From contig NZ_JAIWJY010000006.1 of assembly GCF_028829235.1 (NCBI RefSeq), positions 124,001-188,000 on the forward strand: a stretch of DNA of 64,000 nt, given 5' to 3'. The first letter of the stretch is position 1. The number at the start of each line of letters is the position of its first letter. The DNA is from Tenacibaculum larymnensis. GTDB lineage: Bacteria > Bacteroidota > Bacteroidia > Flavobacteriales > Flavobacteriaceae. Position numbers and translations under genes: made by a program. The notes beneath the pieces are model-generated. The model was not told the DNA's origin and ran no database searches. It was given only the letters and a program-made list of their open reading frames with translations. This document shows, in pieces, positions 25,708-33,961 of the stretch.

Positions 25708-27093
25708 TTAAATAGTCATTGAAAACAATTTTGTTTCTGGTTGTTTTTCATGCAATTTCTTGTCAAATGCCATACAAATATTACGTACATAGGGTCTTGC
25801 CTTCTCAGGAACTGTTAACTTTTTCCCTTCAATAGAAACCAAACCATCATCTATCATTTCTTCTAACTTTCCTATATGTGTTTCTACATTTTTTATTTGT
25901 AATTGCTCTTCTTCCCACGAAGTGGAGAAATGACACATAATATTTAAAATATGTTTTCTTATTATTAAGTCTTCTTCCGATAATATATGCCCTCTAAACA
26001 CAGGGATTTCTCCTTCGTTTACAATTCTTTCATACTCTTTTACAGTTTTTACATTTTGTGCAAATCCATACCAAGAATCAGAGATTGACGACATTCCTAA
26101 ACCTACCATTAACTGTGTTTTGTTTGCAGTGTATCCCATAAAATTGCGGTGCAATGTTTTTTCTTGGGTGGCTTTGTATAAACTATCGGTAGCTAAGGCG
26201 AAATGATCCATTCCAATTTCTACATAACCCATTTCGGCAAATAATTCTTTACCTATTTCATACAACTCGCGTTTTTCTTCATTTTTTGGCAAATCATCTT
26301 CATTAAATCCACGTTGCCCTACTCCTTTTACCCATGGAACATGCGCGTAACTATAAAATGAAATTCTATCGGGTTCTAATTCTTTTGTTTTATTAATAGT
26401 ATGAATTACGTTTTCTTTTGTTTGGAATGGAAGTCCAAATACTAAGTCATGACTAATAGACGTATAACCTATTTCTTTTGCCCAATTGTGTACTTTTTCT
26501 ACGTTTTCAAAAGGTTGTACTCTATGAATAGCTTCTTGTACTTTTGGGTTATAATCTTGTACTCCAAAACTTACTCTTGTAAAACCTAAATTGTACAATG
26601 TTTGCAAGTGTTCTTTTGTAGTATTGTTTGGATGCCCTTCAAAACTAAATTCGTGGTCTGGATGTTTTTCAACATTAATAAAAATTCCTTCAATTAACCT
26701 TTTTAATTGTTTCTCTGAAAAGAATGTTGGTGTTCCTCCACCTAAATGTATTTCTTTTATTACAGGGGTTTCGTCAACTAAATCAACATATAACTGCCAC
26801 TCTTTTAAAACGGTTTCTATATACGGATCTTCCATTTCATGACGTTTTGTAATATGCTTATGACAAGCACAAAACGTACATAAACTCTCACAAAATGGTA
26901 AATGAATATATAAGCTAATTCCTTCTGAGGAATTGCTTTCTATAAACGAACGCTTAAAAGTTTCTATCCATTTTTCTTTTGAAAATGTTTCGTTATCCCA
27001 ATATGGAACTGTTGGATAACTTGTATATCTAGGTCCTGGAATGTTATATTTTTGAATAAGTGAATTCATGTTCTTAATACTATTTTGTTTCAT
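25708..27093 (-). CDS. hemN: oxygen-independent coproporphyrinogen III oxidase
   Basis: A 461-residue radical SAM enzyme. The cluster motif Cys68-x3-Cys72-x2-Cys75 (FCESLCTFCACHK) carries the extra fourth Cys77 typical of HemN, and PRYTSYPTVPYWD near residue 21 is the HemN signature. It oxidatively decarboxylates coproporphyrinogen III to protoporphyrinogen IX without oxygen, for haem synthesis under low oxygen. The C-terminal HemN_C domain spans about 370-461. A second ATG eight codons in is an alternative start. It lies 27 nt after deoD as the last gene of the ccoI-deoC-deoD-hemN unit, controlled by the operator before ccoI. Confidence 0.96.
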   Translation of the reverse strand: MKQNSIKNMNSLIQKYNIPGPRYTSYPTVPYWDNETFSKEKWIETFKRSFIESNSSEGISLYIHLPFCESLCTFCACHKHITKRHEMEDPYIETVLKEWQLYVDLVDETPVIKEIHLGGGTPTFFSEKQLKRLIEGIFINVEKHPDHEFSFEGHPNNTTKEHLQTLYNLGFTRVSFGVQDYNPKVQEAIHRVQPFENVEKVHNWAKEIGYTSISHDLVFGLPFQTKENVIHTINKTKELEPDRISFYSYAHVPWVKGVGQRGFNEDDLPKNEEKRELYEIGKELFAEMGYVEIGMDHFALATDSLYKATQEKTLHRNFMGYTANKTQLMVGLGMSSISDSWYGFAQNVKTVKEYERIVNEGEIPVFRGHILSEEDLIIRKHILNIMCHFSTSWEEEQLQIKNVETHIGKLEEMIDDGLVSIEGKKLTVPEKARPYVRNICMAFDKKLHEKQPETKLFSMTI

Positions 27094-27120
27094 TGTTCAA
27101 TAAAATCACTCTAACTGACA

Positions 27121-27819
27121 TTACGCCAACTCTAGAGCAATTTCAATCATTTCTTTAAAGGTTTGTTCTCTTTCATCAGCTGTGGTTCTTTCTCCTGTAA
27201 CCAAACTATCTGAAATGGTTAAAATTGATAATGCGTTTACTTTATGCTTTGCTGCAACTGTATACAATCCGTTGGTTTCCATTTCAACACACAATACACC
27301 ATAGTCTGCCCATTTTTTATAGCTTTCAAATTCATCTGCATAAAATTCATCTGAGCTTAAAATGTTTCCAGCCTTTAATGGAATTCCTTTTTCTTTTGCT
27401 GCATCTACAGCTTTTTGAAACAACTCAAAACTTGCTGTTGGCGCAAAATCAGCTCCGTTAAAACGGATGGTATTTAATCCTGAATTTGTAGAAGCTGCCA
27501 TAGCAATAACAATATCTCGAATTTTTACTCCTTTTTGATACGACCCCGCTGAACCTACTCTTATTAAGTTTTTAACCCCATATTCATTAATTAATTCATG
27601 AGCATAAATTAAAGCAGAAGGAATTCCCATTCCTGTTCCTTGTACGGAAATTCGTTTTCCTTTATAGGTTCCTGTGAATCCTAACATACCTCGAACATCG
27701 TTATAACAAACTGGATTTTCCAAAAATGTTTCTGCAATCCATTTTGCACGCATAGGATCACCTGGTAATAAAACAGTTTCTGCTATTTCTCCTTTTTTTG
27801 CTTCTATATGTATGCTCAT
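27121..27819 (-). CDS. deoD: purine nucleoside phosphorylase DeoD-type
   Basis: A 232-residue cytoplasmic enzyme. [18 protein letters not shown] near residue 16 supplies phosphate-binding residues, [17 protein letters not shown] and [10 protein letters not shown] follow, and [14 protein letters not shown] with [11 protein letters not shown] form the base and ribose sites. It cleaves purine (deoxy)ribonucleosides with phosphate to base and (deoxy)ribose-1-phosphate. It lies 42 nt after deoC, so products can pass toward the DeoC step. Length is typical of hexameric DeoD. Confidence 0.95.
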   Translation of the reverse strand: MSIHIEAKKGEIAETVLLPGDPMRAKWIAETFLENPVCYNDVRGMLGFTGTYKGKRISVQGTGMGIPSALIYAHELINEYGVKNLIRVGSAGSYQKGVKIRDIVIAMAASTNSGLNTIRFNGADFAPTASFELFQKAVDAAKEKGIPLKAGNILSSDEFYADEFESYKKWADYGVLCVEMETNGLYTVAAKHKVNALSILTISDSLVTGERTTADEREQTFKEMIEIALELA

Positions 27820-27861
27820 TCTTTACTTTTTTTTAGGTTTTAAACTATTAAGATTCGGTTT

Positions 27862-28527
27862 TTAATATTGGTTTTTATCAGAAACACCGCTAGTCACTAA
27901 AGCTACTCCTGAAGAGGTTCCTAAACGAGTTACTCCATTTTCTATATATTTCCTAGCCGTTTCTATATCTCTAATACCTCCAGCTGCTTTAATTTGCGCT
28001 TTTCCATCTACAACGCTATCCATTATTGCAACGTCTTCAAAGGTTGCTCCTCCAGTACCGAAACCTGTAGAAGTTTTCACAAAATCAGCACCAGCTTCAA
28101 CAGCCAATTTACTTGCTACTTTAATTTGCTCTTTTGATAAATAACAGTTTTCAAAAATTACCTTTAAGGTATTTTCTCCTATCACTTCTTTAATTAATCG
28201 AATTTCGTTTTCTACATAATCTTCATCTCCTTCTAACAACTTGCCTACATTAATAACCATATCTATTTCTGAAGCTCCATTTTTTATACAGTTTTTAGCT
28301 TCAAAAACTTTAGTTTCTGTAGTCATTGCTCCTAATGGAAAACCTATTACTGCTGCTACTTTTACATCTGAACCTTTTAATTCTTTGGCTGCTAACTCTA
28401 CATTACATCCATTTACACAAACTGCATAAAAGTCATACTCTTCAGCTTCATTACATAGTTTTATAATATCAGTTTTTGTAGCTGTGGCTTTTAGTAACGT
28501 ATGATCTATATATTTATTAATCTGCAT
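27862..28527 (-). CDS. deoC: deoxyribose-phosphate aldolase
   Basis: A 221-residue TIM-barrel class I aldolase. INKYIDHTLLKATATKTDI opens it; the Schiff-base Lys lies in ADFVKTSTGFGTGGAT, and a second active-site Lys in QIKAAGGIRDIETARKYI. It splits 2-deoxyribose-5-phosphate into glyceraldehyde-3-phosphate and acetaldehyde, feeding nucleoside sugar into glycolysis. It begins only 4 nt after the ccoI stop, so it is translationally coupled to a copper ATPase gene, an unusual partner. deoD follows. Confidence 0.95.
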   Translation of the reverse strand: MQINKYIDHTLLKATATKTDIIKLCNEAEEYDFYAVCVNGCNVELAAKELKGSDVKVAAVIGFPLGAMTTETKVFEAKNCIKNGASEIDMVINVGKLLEGDEDYVENEIRLIKEVIGENTLKVIFENCYLSKEQIKVASKLAVEAGADFVKTSTGFGTGGATFEDVAIMDSVVDGKAQIKAAGGIRDIETARKYIENGVTRLGTSSGVALVTSGVSDKNQY

Positions 28528-28531
28528 CTTT

Positions 28532-30904
28532 TTATTTTATTTTTCTTCCTAAAATATTGGTAGCTATAGTTGTAAACACTACCACACTAATTGAACTCAA
28601 CGGCATTAAAATTGCAGCTATTACTGGCATTAGTTGACCAGTTACTGCAAAATAAAGCCCTACAATATTGTACATTAAAGATAATAAAAAGCAATACTTA
28701 ATAATTTTTATTGCTTTTTGTGATGCTTTAATATAATTGCCTATCTCACTAAATTTTGTAGCATCTAAAATAGCATCACAAGCAGGAGAAAATACATTTA
28801 TATTTTCTGATAACGCTACCCCTACATTACTTTGCGCTAGCGCTCCTGCATCGTTTAATCCATCACCTATCATTAATACACTTTTCTTTTTCTCTTGTAA
28901 TTCTTCTACGTAGTGTAATTTATCTTGAGGCTTTTGATTGAATAAAAATGTAGTTTCCTTTGGCAATAACTCTTCTAAAAATTTCTTTTCTCCTTCATTA
29001 TCTCCTGAAACTACTGATAGACTATATTTTTTGGTTAAGTTAGAAAATAGCTCTTTAACTCCTTTTCTATAAGCATTCTTAAATACATACTTTCCTTTGT
29101 ACTCATTATTTACACTAATATGAACAGAAGTATCAAGATTTGCTTGTTCTTTTGCGTTTTTCACAAATGATGATGAGCCTATTTTTAAAATAGTATGCTT
29201 ATAACTTGCTTCAATTCCTTTTCCAACATGTTCTTGATAGTCTTCAACTGGTAACATTTCTTCTTCTAAGGAAGTGTATAGCATTCTACTCAGTGGATGA
29301 TTTGAAGATCTTAATGAACTTTTTAATATCGCTCTTTGAGTTTTATCTAAGTCTTCTCCTTCATATGTTATCGTATTCTCTTTATTAGTAGTAAGTGTAC
29401 CTGTTTTATCAAAAATAACTGAGTTTACAGCTGCTAACTGCTCTACGACTGTAGCATTTTTTAAATAGAACTTCTTTCTTCCAAAAATTCGTAAAATATT
29501 CCCTAAAGTAAACGGTGCTGCTAATGCTATTGCACATGGACACGCTATAATTAATACTGATGTAAATACGTTTAATGCTACACTTGAATCGTAATACAAC
29601 CAAAAAGCTGTAGATAAAAACGCTATAGACAGTACAATTATGGTAAAGTTTTTACTGATTTTATCTGTTAAGGTTTTAAATGATGAGTTTTTATCTTTTT
29701 GAAATACATCGTTACTCCATAACTGTGTTAAATAACTCTGTGAAACTGAAGCTAGCACTTCCATTTCTATACTTCCTGACAGTTGTTTTCCTCCTGCAAA
29801 TAATTTATCTCCTGACTTTTTATTTACAGGAATGGCTTCACCTGTAACAAAACTGTAATCAATTTTTGCTTCTCCGTTAATTAAAATTCCATCAACAGGA
29901 ATTAATTCCTGATTTCTAATTAATAACCTATCTCCTTTTTTTACCTCATAAATTTGAGTATTCTCTTCTTTTTTATCGGTAGTTATCTTTGTTACTGCAA
30001 TTGGGAAGTATGACTTATAATCGCGTTCAAATGAAAGAAAGTTATAGGTCTTTTGCTGAAAAAATTTCCCTAGCAATAAAAAGAACACCAATCCTGTTAA
30101 ACTATCAAAAAAACCTGTCCCTAAATCAAGAACTATTTCTGCTGTACTTCGTACGAATAATACTAAGATTCCTAAAGCAATAGGAACGTCGATATTTAAA
30201 ATTTTTGACCGAACTCCTTTATAAGCTGAAATAAAATAATCCTGTCCTGCATAAAAAACTACTGGGAGGGAAAATATAAACATTAACCAACGGAAGATTC
30301 CTTTGTATTGTTCTAACCAATATTCTGATACCTCAAAGTACTCTGGAAACGACAAGAACATCACATTTCCAAAGGCAAAACCTGCTATTCCTAATTTATA
30401 AATTAAACTACGGTCTACTTTCTTTTTACCTACCTCGTAATCCTCAAGACTTATATAAGGCTCATATCCTATAGAACTTAGTAACAATACTATTTCTTTA
30501 AGTGATGTTTTTTCTGAATTAAAAGTAATTCGTACCGTTTTCTTAGGAAAATTAACTTGAGATGAAGACACATACTCTTGTAGTTTGTGTAAATTTTCTA
30601 ATACCCAAATACATGAACTACAATGTATATGTGGAATATATAAATTTACTACTTGTACATTACCATCGTTAAACTCTAATAGTTTATCTACAATAGACTC
30701 ATTGTCCAAGAAATCGTATTTTCCTTGTATCTCTTCAGGTATTGCTCCTGGGTTGTTTTGAAAATCGTAATAACAAGTTAAATCGTTCTCTGAAAAAATT
30801 TCATAAACTGTTTTACATCCATTACAACAAAAAAATTTTTCTTCTATTGTAATTGTTTTTGTATCGCACTCGTTACCACAATGAAAACATGTTGTGCTTT
30901 CCAT
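28532..30904 (-). CDS. ccoI: copper-translocating P-type ATPase, CcoI/FixI-like
   Basis: A 790-residue protein started at ATG 30904 (MESTTCFHCG); an in-frame ATG at 30946 lies between the -7 element and the operator, so it would be outside the transcript. The N-terminal cysteine-rich domain (CFHCGNEC, FFCCNGCKTVYEIF) marks the FixI/CcoI branch. An HMA domain with HCSSCIWVLENL follows. Eight helices include the metal site Cys455-Pro-Cys457, the phosphorylated Asp499 is in DKTGTLTT, and GDGLNDAGAL is the hinge. It exports copper to the periplasm for cbb3 oxidase assembly. It heads an operon with deoC, deoD and hemN. Confidence 0.94.
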   Translation of the reverse strand: MESTTCFHCGNECDTKTITIEEKFFCCNGCKTVYEIFSENDLTCYYDFQNNPGAIPEEIQGKYDFLDNESIVDKLLEFNDGNVQVVNLYIPHIHCSSCIWVLENLHKLQEYVSSSQVNFPKKTVRITFNSEKTSLKEIVLLLSSIGYEPYISLEDYEVGKKKVDRSLIYKLGIAGFAFGNVMFLSFPEYFEVSEYWLEQYKGIFRWLMFIFSLPVVFYAGQDYFISAYKGVRSKILNIDVPIALGILVLFVRSTAEIVLDLGTGFFDSLTGLVFFLLLGKFFQQKTYNFLSFERDYKSYFPIAVTKITTDKKEENTQIYEVKKGDRLLIRNQELIPVDGILINGEAKIDYSFVTGEAIPVNKKSGDKLFAGGKQLSGSIEMEVLASVSQSYLTQLWSNDVFQKDKNSSFKTLTDKISKNFTIIVLSIAFLSTAFWLYYDSSVALNVFTSVLIIACPCAIALAAPFTLGNILRIFGRKKFYLKNATVVEQLAAVNSVIFDKTGTLTTNKENTITYEGEDLDKTQRAILKSSLRSSNHPLSRMLYTSLEEEMLPVEDYQEHVGKGIEASYKHTILKIGSSSFVKNAKEQANLDTSVHISVNNEYKGKYVFKNAYRKGVKELFSNLTKKYSLSVVSGDNEGEKKFLEELLPKETTFLFNQKPQDKLHYVEELQEKKKSVLMIGDGLNDAGALAQSNVGVALSENINVFSPACDAILDATKFSEIGNYIKASQKAIKIIKYCFLLSLMYNIVGLYFAVTGQLMPVIAAILMPLSSISVVVFTTIATNILGRKIK

Positions 30905-30924
30905 ATTTACTCTTTTGCCTAGTA

Positions 30925-30968
30925 CAAATGTCCGATAAGATATCAATTTAAAACATGATAATTGTCAG
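30925..30968 (-). promoter_or_regulatory. Crp/Fnr-type operator and -7 element of the ccoI operon
   Basis: On the minus strand the operator is CTGAC-AATT-ATCAT (30968-30955). A 22-nt gap is followed by GACATTTG (30932-30925), 7 of 8 to TAnnTTTG. Spacing is identical to the usp and cbb3 promoters. Confidence 0.7.
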
Positions 30969-30976
30969 GTTTTCCG

Positions 30977-30984
30977 TATATTTG
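30977..30984 (+). promoter_or_regulatory. -7 element of the Crp/Fnr gene
   Basis: TATATTTG matches TAnnTTTG exactly, 24 nt upstream of the regulator start codon. It begins 8 nt after the shared operator (30955-30968), which therefore overlaps the expected -33 region of this promoter. Confidence 0.6.
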
Positions 30985-31007
30985 AGTAATAAAAAAAGGG
31001 CATATCT

Positions 31008-31694
31008 ATGAGCAAGTGTGAGCAATGTATCATTCGAGAATTTAATTCTTTGAAAGCTTTAACAAAAGATGAATTGATAAGAATTACTGGCTGTAAAACG
31101 TCTAAAAAAATTAAAAAAGGAGAAGTCCTTTTTGATGAAGGCGAATATATTAATGGTGTTTTTTGTGTTAAAGATGGTGTTTGTAAAGTGTCTAAAATGA
31201 GTGATAATGGTAGAGACCAAATTATTCACTTAATAAGAAAAGGTGATATTTTAGGTGAGCGTAGTTTAATAAACAATGAGGCTTCAAACTTAAAAGCTAT
31301 TGCTGTGAATGACATGGAGGTTTGCTTTATTCCTAAAGACGAAATTCTTAGAGATTTAGAAAATAACTCTAACTTTTCTATGGATGTTTTAAAGAAAATG
31401 GCCAATTCTTTAAAGAAAGCTGATGATGTTATTGTAGATATGGCTCAAAAGACCGTTAAACAACGTTTGGCTGCTACTCTATTGTTACTAGACTCAAAGT
31501 TTGATAAAAACGAAAATGGCTCTATAAATATTAATTTATCAAGAGAAGATATCGCTAATATTATAGGTACAGCAACTGAAAGTGCTATTCGTTTACTTTC
31601 TGAATTTAAAAAGAAAAAACTAATCGATTTAAAAGGTAAAGAAATCTTTATAACTGATGTGAAAGCTCTAAAAGAACTTTCTGAAGGTTTTTAA
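31008..31694 (+). CDS. Crp/Fnr family transcriptional regulator
   Basis: A 228-residue protein. A cyclic-nucleotide-binding-type beta-roll covers about 25-115 (KKGEVLFDEGEYINGVF, IRKGDILGERSLI), then a long dimer helix (about 123-150) and a winged HTH (LSREDIANIIGTATESAIRL). The recognition helix holds Glu191 and Arg195, the DNA-contact pair of the family, but Ile194 where E. coli FNR has Ser. Cysteines at 4, 7, 29, 53, 59 and 106 could bind an iron-sulfur cluster, though spacing differs from E. coli FNR. It is divergent from ccoI across a shared operator and is the likely regulator of usp, cbb3 and ccoI operons. Confidence 0.9.
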   Translation: MSKCEQCIIREFNSLKALTKDELIRITGCKTSKKIKKGEVLFDEGEYINGVFCVKDGVCKVSKMSDNGRDQIIHLIRKGDILGERSLINNEASNLKAIAVNDMEVCFIPKDEILRDLENNSNFSMDVLKKMANSLKKADDVIVDMAQKTVKQRLAATLLLLDSKFDKNENGSININLSREDIANIIGTATESAIRLLSEFKKKKLIDLKGKEIFITDVKALKELSEGF

Positions 31695-31726
31695 CCTTAA
31701 GTAATATTTGATTTTTTAATTATTTT

Positions 31727-32800
31727 TCACAACTCTTTCATATCATAATACTCTATAGCTTCTTTTTTAAGTGGGTTAGTACTCCAATCCTCCCACTCAT
31801 TTGTATAGGGGTTGTAACCACATTTTAAGGGTTTTGAATAGGGGTCTTCTGCAGACTCTACATATGCTCTACAATCTGTACAGACATACCTAAACTCACA
31901 ATCTTTACAGATGCTGATTTGATCCTTCTTTATAGACCAAATTTTTCTAAACTTTTCACTCTCTACAACTTTTTTTAAAGTGGTATTTTTAATGCTACCA
32001 TAATCGTCTGTCATAGACGGACAATTTTTAATTAAACCTTCTTTATCTACAGAAACTTTCCTATTTAAGCAAGAGTTATAGTTTTTAGACTCGGTAAAGG
32101 TTTTTAGGTTAATAGAAAAGTATTTTGGAGATATTATTCCACAATGTAATTCTGAGTTTACTTTTTGTTTAGTGTATATTAAATATTTATTTCCTAAGTC
32201 TATTATGTCTTCAAAAGTTGAAGAATGCACAACACACTGATTTACCCTAGGGTAGCTAGATATAATATCTATAAGCCTATCTTTATTAGTCCATTCAGAA
32301 ACTTCTAAATAAACCTCTACAGAAGTAATAATAGACTCCTTCTCTTTGAGGTAGTTTAAAATTGAAGTTAGTTTTTCTTTCTCAATTTTTGAAAAAAAGC
32401 GTATTTGGATAGATTTACACTTTAGCTCATCAAGTTGATTTAATACATTTATTATGTCATAACTTGATCTTGAGTGATAATCAACTATAGCATTTGAGAT
32501 TTTATGAGGGAAGTCCCAATCCATGTTCAATTTAGGAAATCTTTCAGGGTGCTCAGTAAAAAACACACAGTCTTTTTCTTCAAGAAATTGAAAATAACTA
32601 TCTATTATATCGTCATATTTGTTATTATACGCCTTTTTAATATCTTCAACTGTCTTTCCTAAATGATTTTCTAATAATTCATATAAACTATTAGGGATGT
32701 AATGCATTTGTTGTAATTGCAAATCACATATAACAGAGCGTGAAGCTCCTTTAACTAAAATACAATTACTGTATAAGGCTGTCTTCTTAGTCAAAATCAA
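31727..32800 (-). CDS. gwsS: grasp-with-spasm system SPASM domain peptide maturase
   Basis: A 357-residue protein. The C-terminal SPASM domain has Cys244, Cys260, Cys298-x2-Cys301-x5-Cys307-x2-Cys310 and Cys327, enough for auxiliary iron-sulfur clusters. No CxxxCxxC radical-SAM motif exists anywhere in the first 240 residues. This matches the SPASM partner of grasp-with-spasm peptide systems described from genome analysis. The start is TTG at 32800: an in-frame TAA lies immediately upstream, and the first ATG would cut deep into the protein. It overlaps the 74-residue gene by 14 nt, implying coupled translation. It is the last gene of the peptide operon. Its chemistry is unknown. Confidence 0.85.
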   Translation of the reverse strand: MILTKKTALYSNCILVKGASRSVICDLQLQQMHYIPNSLYELLENHLGKTVEDIKKAYNNKYDDIIDSYFQFLEEKDCVFFTEHPERFPKLNMDWDFPHKISNAIVDYHSRSSYDIINVLNQLDELKCKSIQIRFFSKIEKEKLTSILNYLKEKESIITSVEVYLEVSEWTNKDRLIDIISSYPRVNQCVVHSSTFEDIIDLGNKYLIYTKQKVNSELHCGIISPKYFSINLKTFTESKNYNSCLNRKVSVDKEGLIKNCPSMTDDYGSIKNTTLKKVVESEKFRKIWSIKKDQISICKDCEFRYVCTDCRAYVESAEDPYSKPLKCGYNPYTNEWEDWSTNPLKKEAIEYYDMKEL

Positions 32801-33011
32801 TTATTTTTGAAATTGGAGAAAAATGTTTTTCTGAAGTGAGTATTTTTCCATTATACAAACTAATGCCTATTCCTTGTGAGTTTTCGCTATTCTCAGATGT
32901 TATTACATTTTGTTCAAAAGTAAAATGAGTTAAAAGCTGATAGTTTACAGGAAGACTTTCTAATTCTTTTTTCAAAAAACCTTTATAAAAAGGAAGCTCA
33001 TTTATTTTCAT
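32787..33011 (-). CDS. small unknown protein between the two peptide maturase genes
   Basis: A 74-residue protein. It overlaps the ATP-grasp gene stop by four bases (ATGA) and the SPASM gene start by 14 nt, so all three are translationally linked. The sequence (INELPFYKGFLKKELESL, ISLYNGKILTSEKH) has no signal peptide, membrane helix or cysteine. I do not recognise a family. Its position suggests a subunit or leader-recognition partner of the maturases, but this is inference from placement only. It is unlikely to be a precursor because it lacks the leader motif and glycine pair of the two peptides at 34956 and 35183. Confidence 0.7.
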   Translation of the reverse strand: MKINELPFYKGFLKKELESLPVNYQLLTHFTFEQNVITSENSENSQGIGISLYNGKILTSEKHFSPISKIIDFD

Positions 33012-33961
33012 ATTAATTCTTTTGCTATTTCTCTTTCAATATAATAATTACAAGGTGTAGAAACCATACCAAATTGACCATTAGGGTTGACTTCTAAAAA
33101 ATAGAAATCATTATTTCTATCTACTAACATATCAATAGACCCAGTATCTAAGCCCATATTAACCATGAATTGATTTAACTTTTCCTCTATGCTCTTAGGT
33201 AATTGGTAAGGAACAGTCCTATTCGGTTTGGAATCATCATACTTTCTAACATCTATTTTTGTTTGCAAGTTGTTTTGTGAGAAAATAGCCATCGAATAAA
33301 ATTTTTCTTTTAAATAAAAAATTCTTAGTTCATATAATTTTTCTATACTTTCTTGAAACAAACTTGGGAAAAAAGTATCTGGTAATGATTGGATAAATTC
33401 ATTAGATACTAACTCTGTATACCCTTCTAATGAAATATTATCGAAAGTAAATGATGGTGAGACACTTATTCCTTTTGTAATAAGATTGTTATCACAATTT
33501 TTCTTGCGTAAAAGTAGGTCTTCTTTAGAAGAAGTAATAAAGGTTTTAGGAATTCTCAACCCTGCTTTTTGTGCATGTTTTAACTGTACAAGTTTTTGAT
33601 CTTTAATTTGGTATGTGCCTAAAGATTTTATTTCGTTATTAGTGAAGGCTTGAGTAAAAAAACGGATAACCTCATCCCATTCACTATCTAGGTGACTGTA
33701 AATTAAATATTCTAAATCCTTGTTGTTGTTATTAATGGAATAATCATTATCAAGATAACCTCTTCGATACCAAAAAGAAGTTATATTTTTAGAACTTATA
33801 AACTCTTCTCTAAATTGAAAAATTATTTCTTCTTTTTGATAATCTATAGAAGCAATTTTTAAATCATTCTTGTTGGCTCTCGCAATATTTAATGAATTAA
33901 AGCACCAATCTATAACATCATTAGTACTACCATCAATTTCTTCTGAAATAATTAAAACCAT
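33008..33961 (-). CDS. gwsG: grasp-with-spasm system ATP-grasp peptide maturase
   Basis: A 317-residue protein of the ATP-grasp ligase fold, close to the enzymes that make omega-ester or omega-amide links in graspetides such as microviridins. Visible marks are SFWYRRGYLDNDYS near residue 65, KLVQLKHAQKAGLRIPKT near 127, and the Mg/ATP-binding end YFLEVNPNGQFGM near 295. It would activate a side-chain carboxylate of the precursor with ATP and join it to a hydroxyl or amine. Its start overlaps the DUF6624 gene stop by one base. The family assignment is good; the linkage formed is not known. Confidence 0.88.
   Translation of the reverse strand: MVLIISEEIDGSTNDVIDWCFNSLNIARANKNDLKIASIDYQKEEIIFQFREEFISSKNITSFWYRRGYLDNDYSINNNNKDLEYLIYSHLDSEWDEVIRFFTQAFTNNEIKSLGTYQIKDQKLVQLKHAQKAGLRIPKTFITSSKEDLLLRKKNCDNNLITKGISVSPSFTFDNISLEGYTELVSNEFIQSLPDTFFPSLFQESIEKLYELRIFYLKEKFYSMAIFSQNNLQTKIDVRKYDDSKPNRTVPYQLPKSIEEKLNQFMVNMGLDTGSIDMLVDRNNDFYFLEVNPNGQFGMVSTPCNYYIEREIAKELI

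Noticed and set aside
30905..30946. Upstream extension of ccoI by 14 codons
   Set aside because: The extra codons start between the -7 element and the operator, so they would precede the transcript. The later ATG gives the usual CcoI N-terminus.
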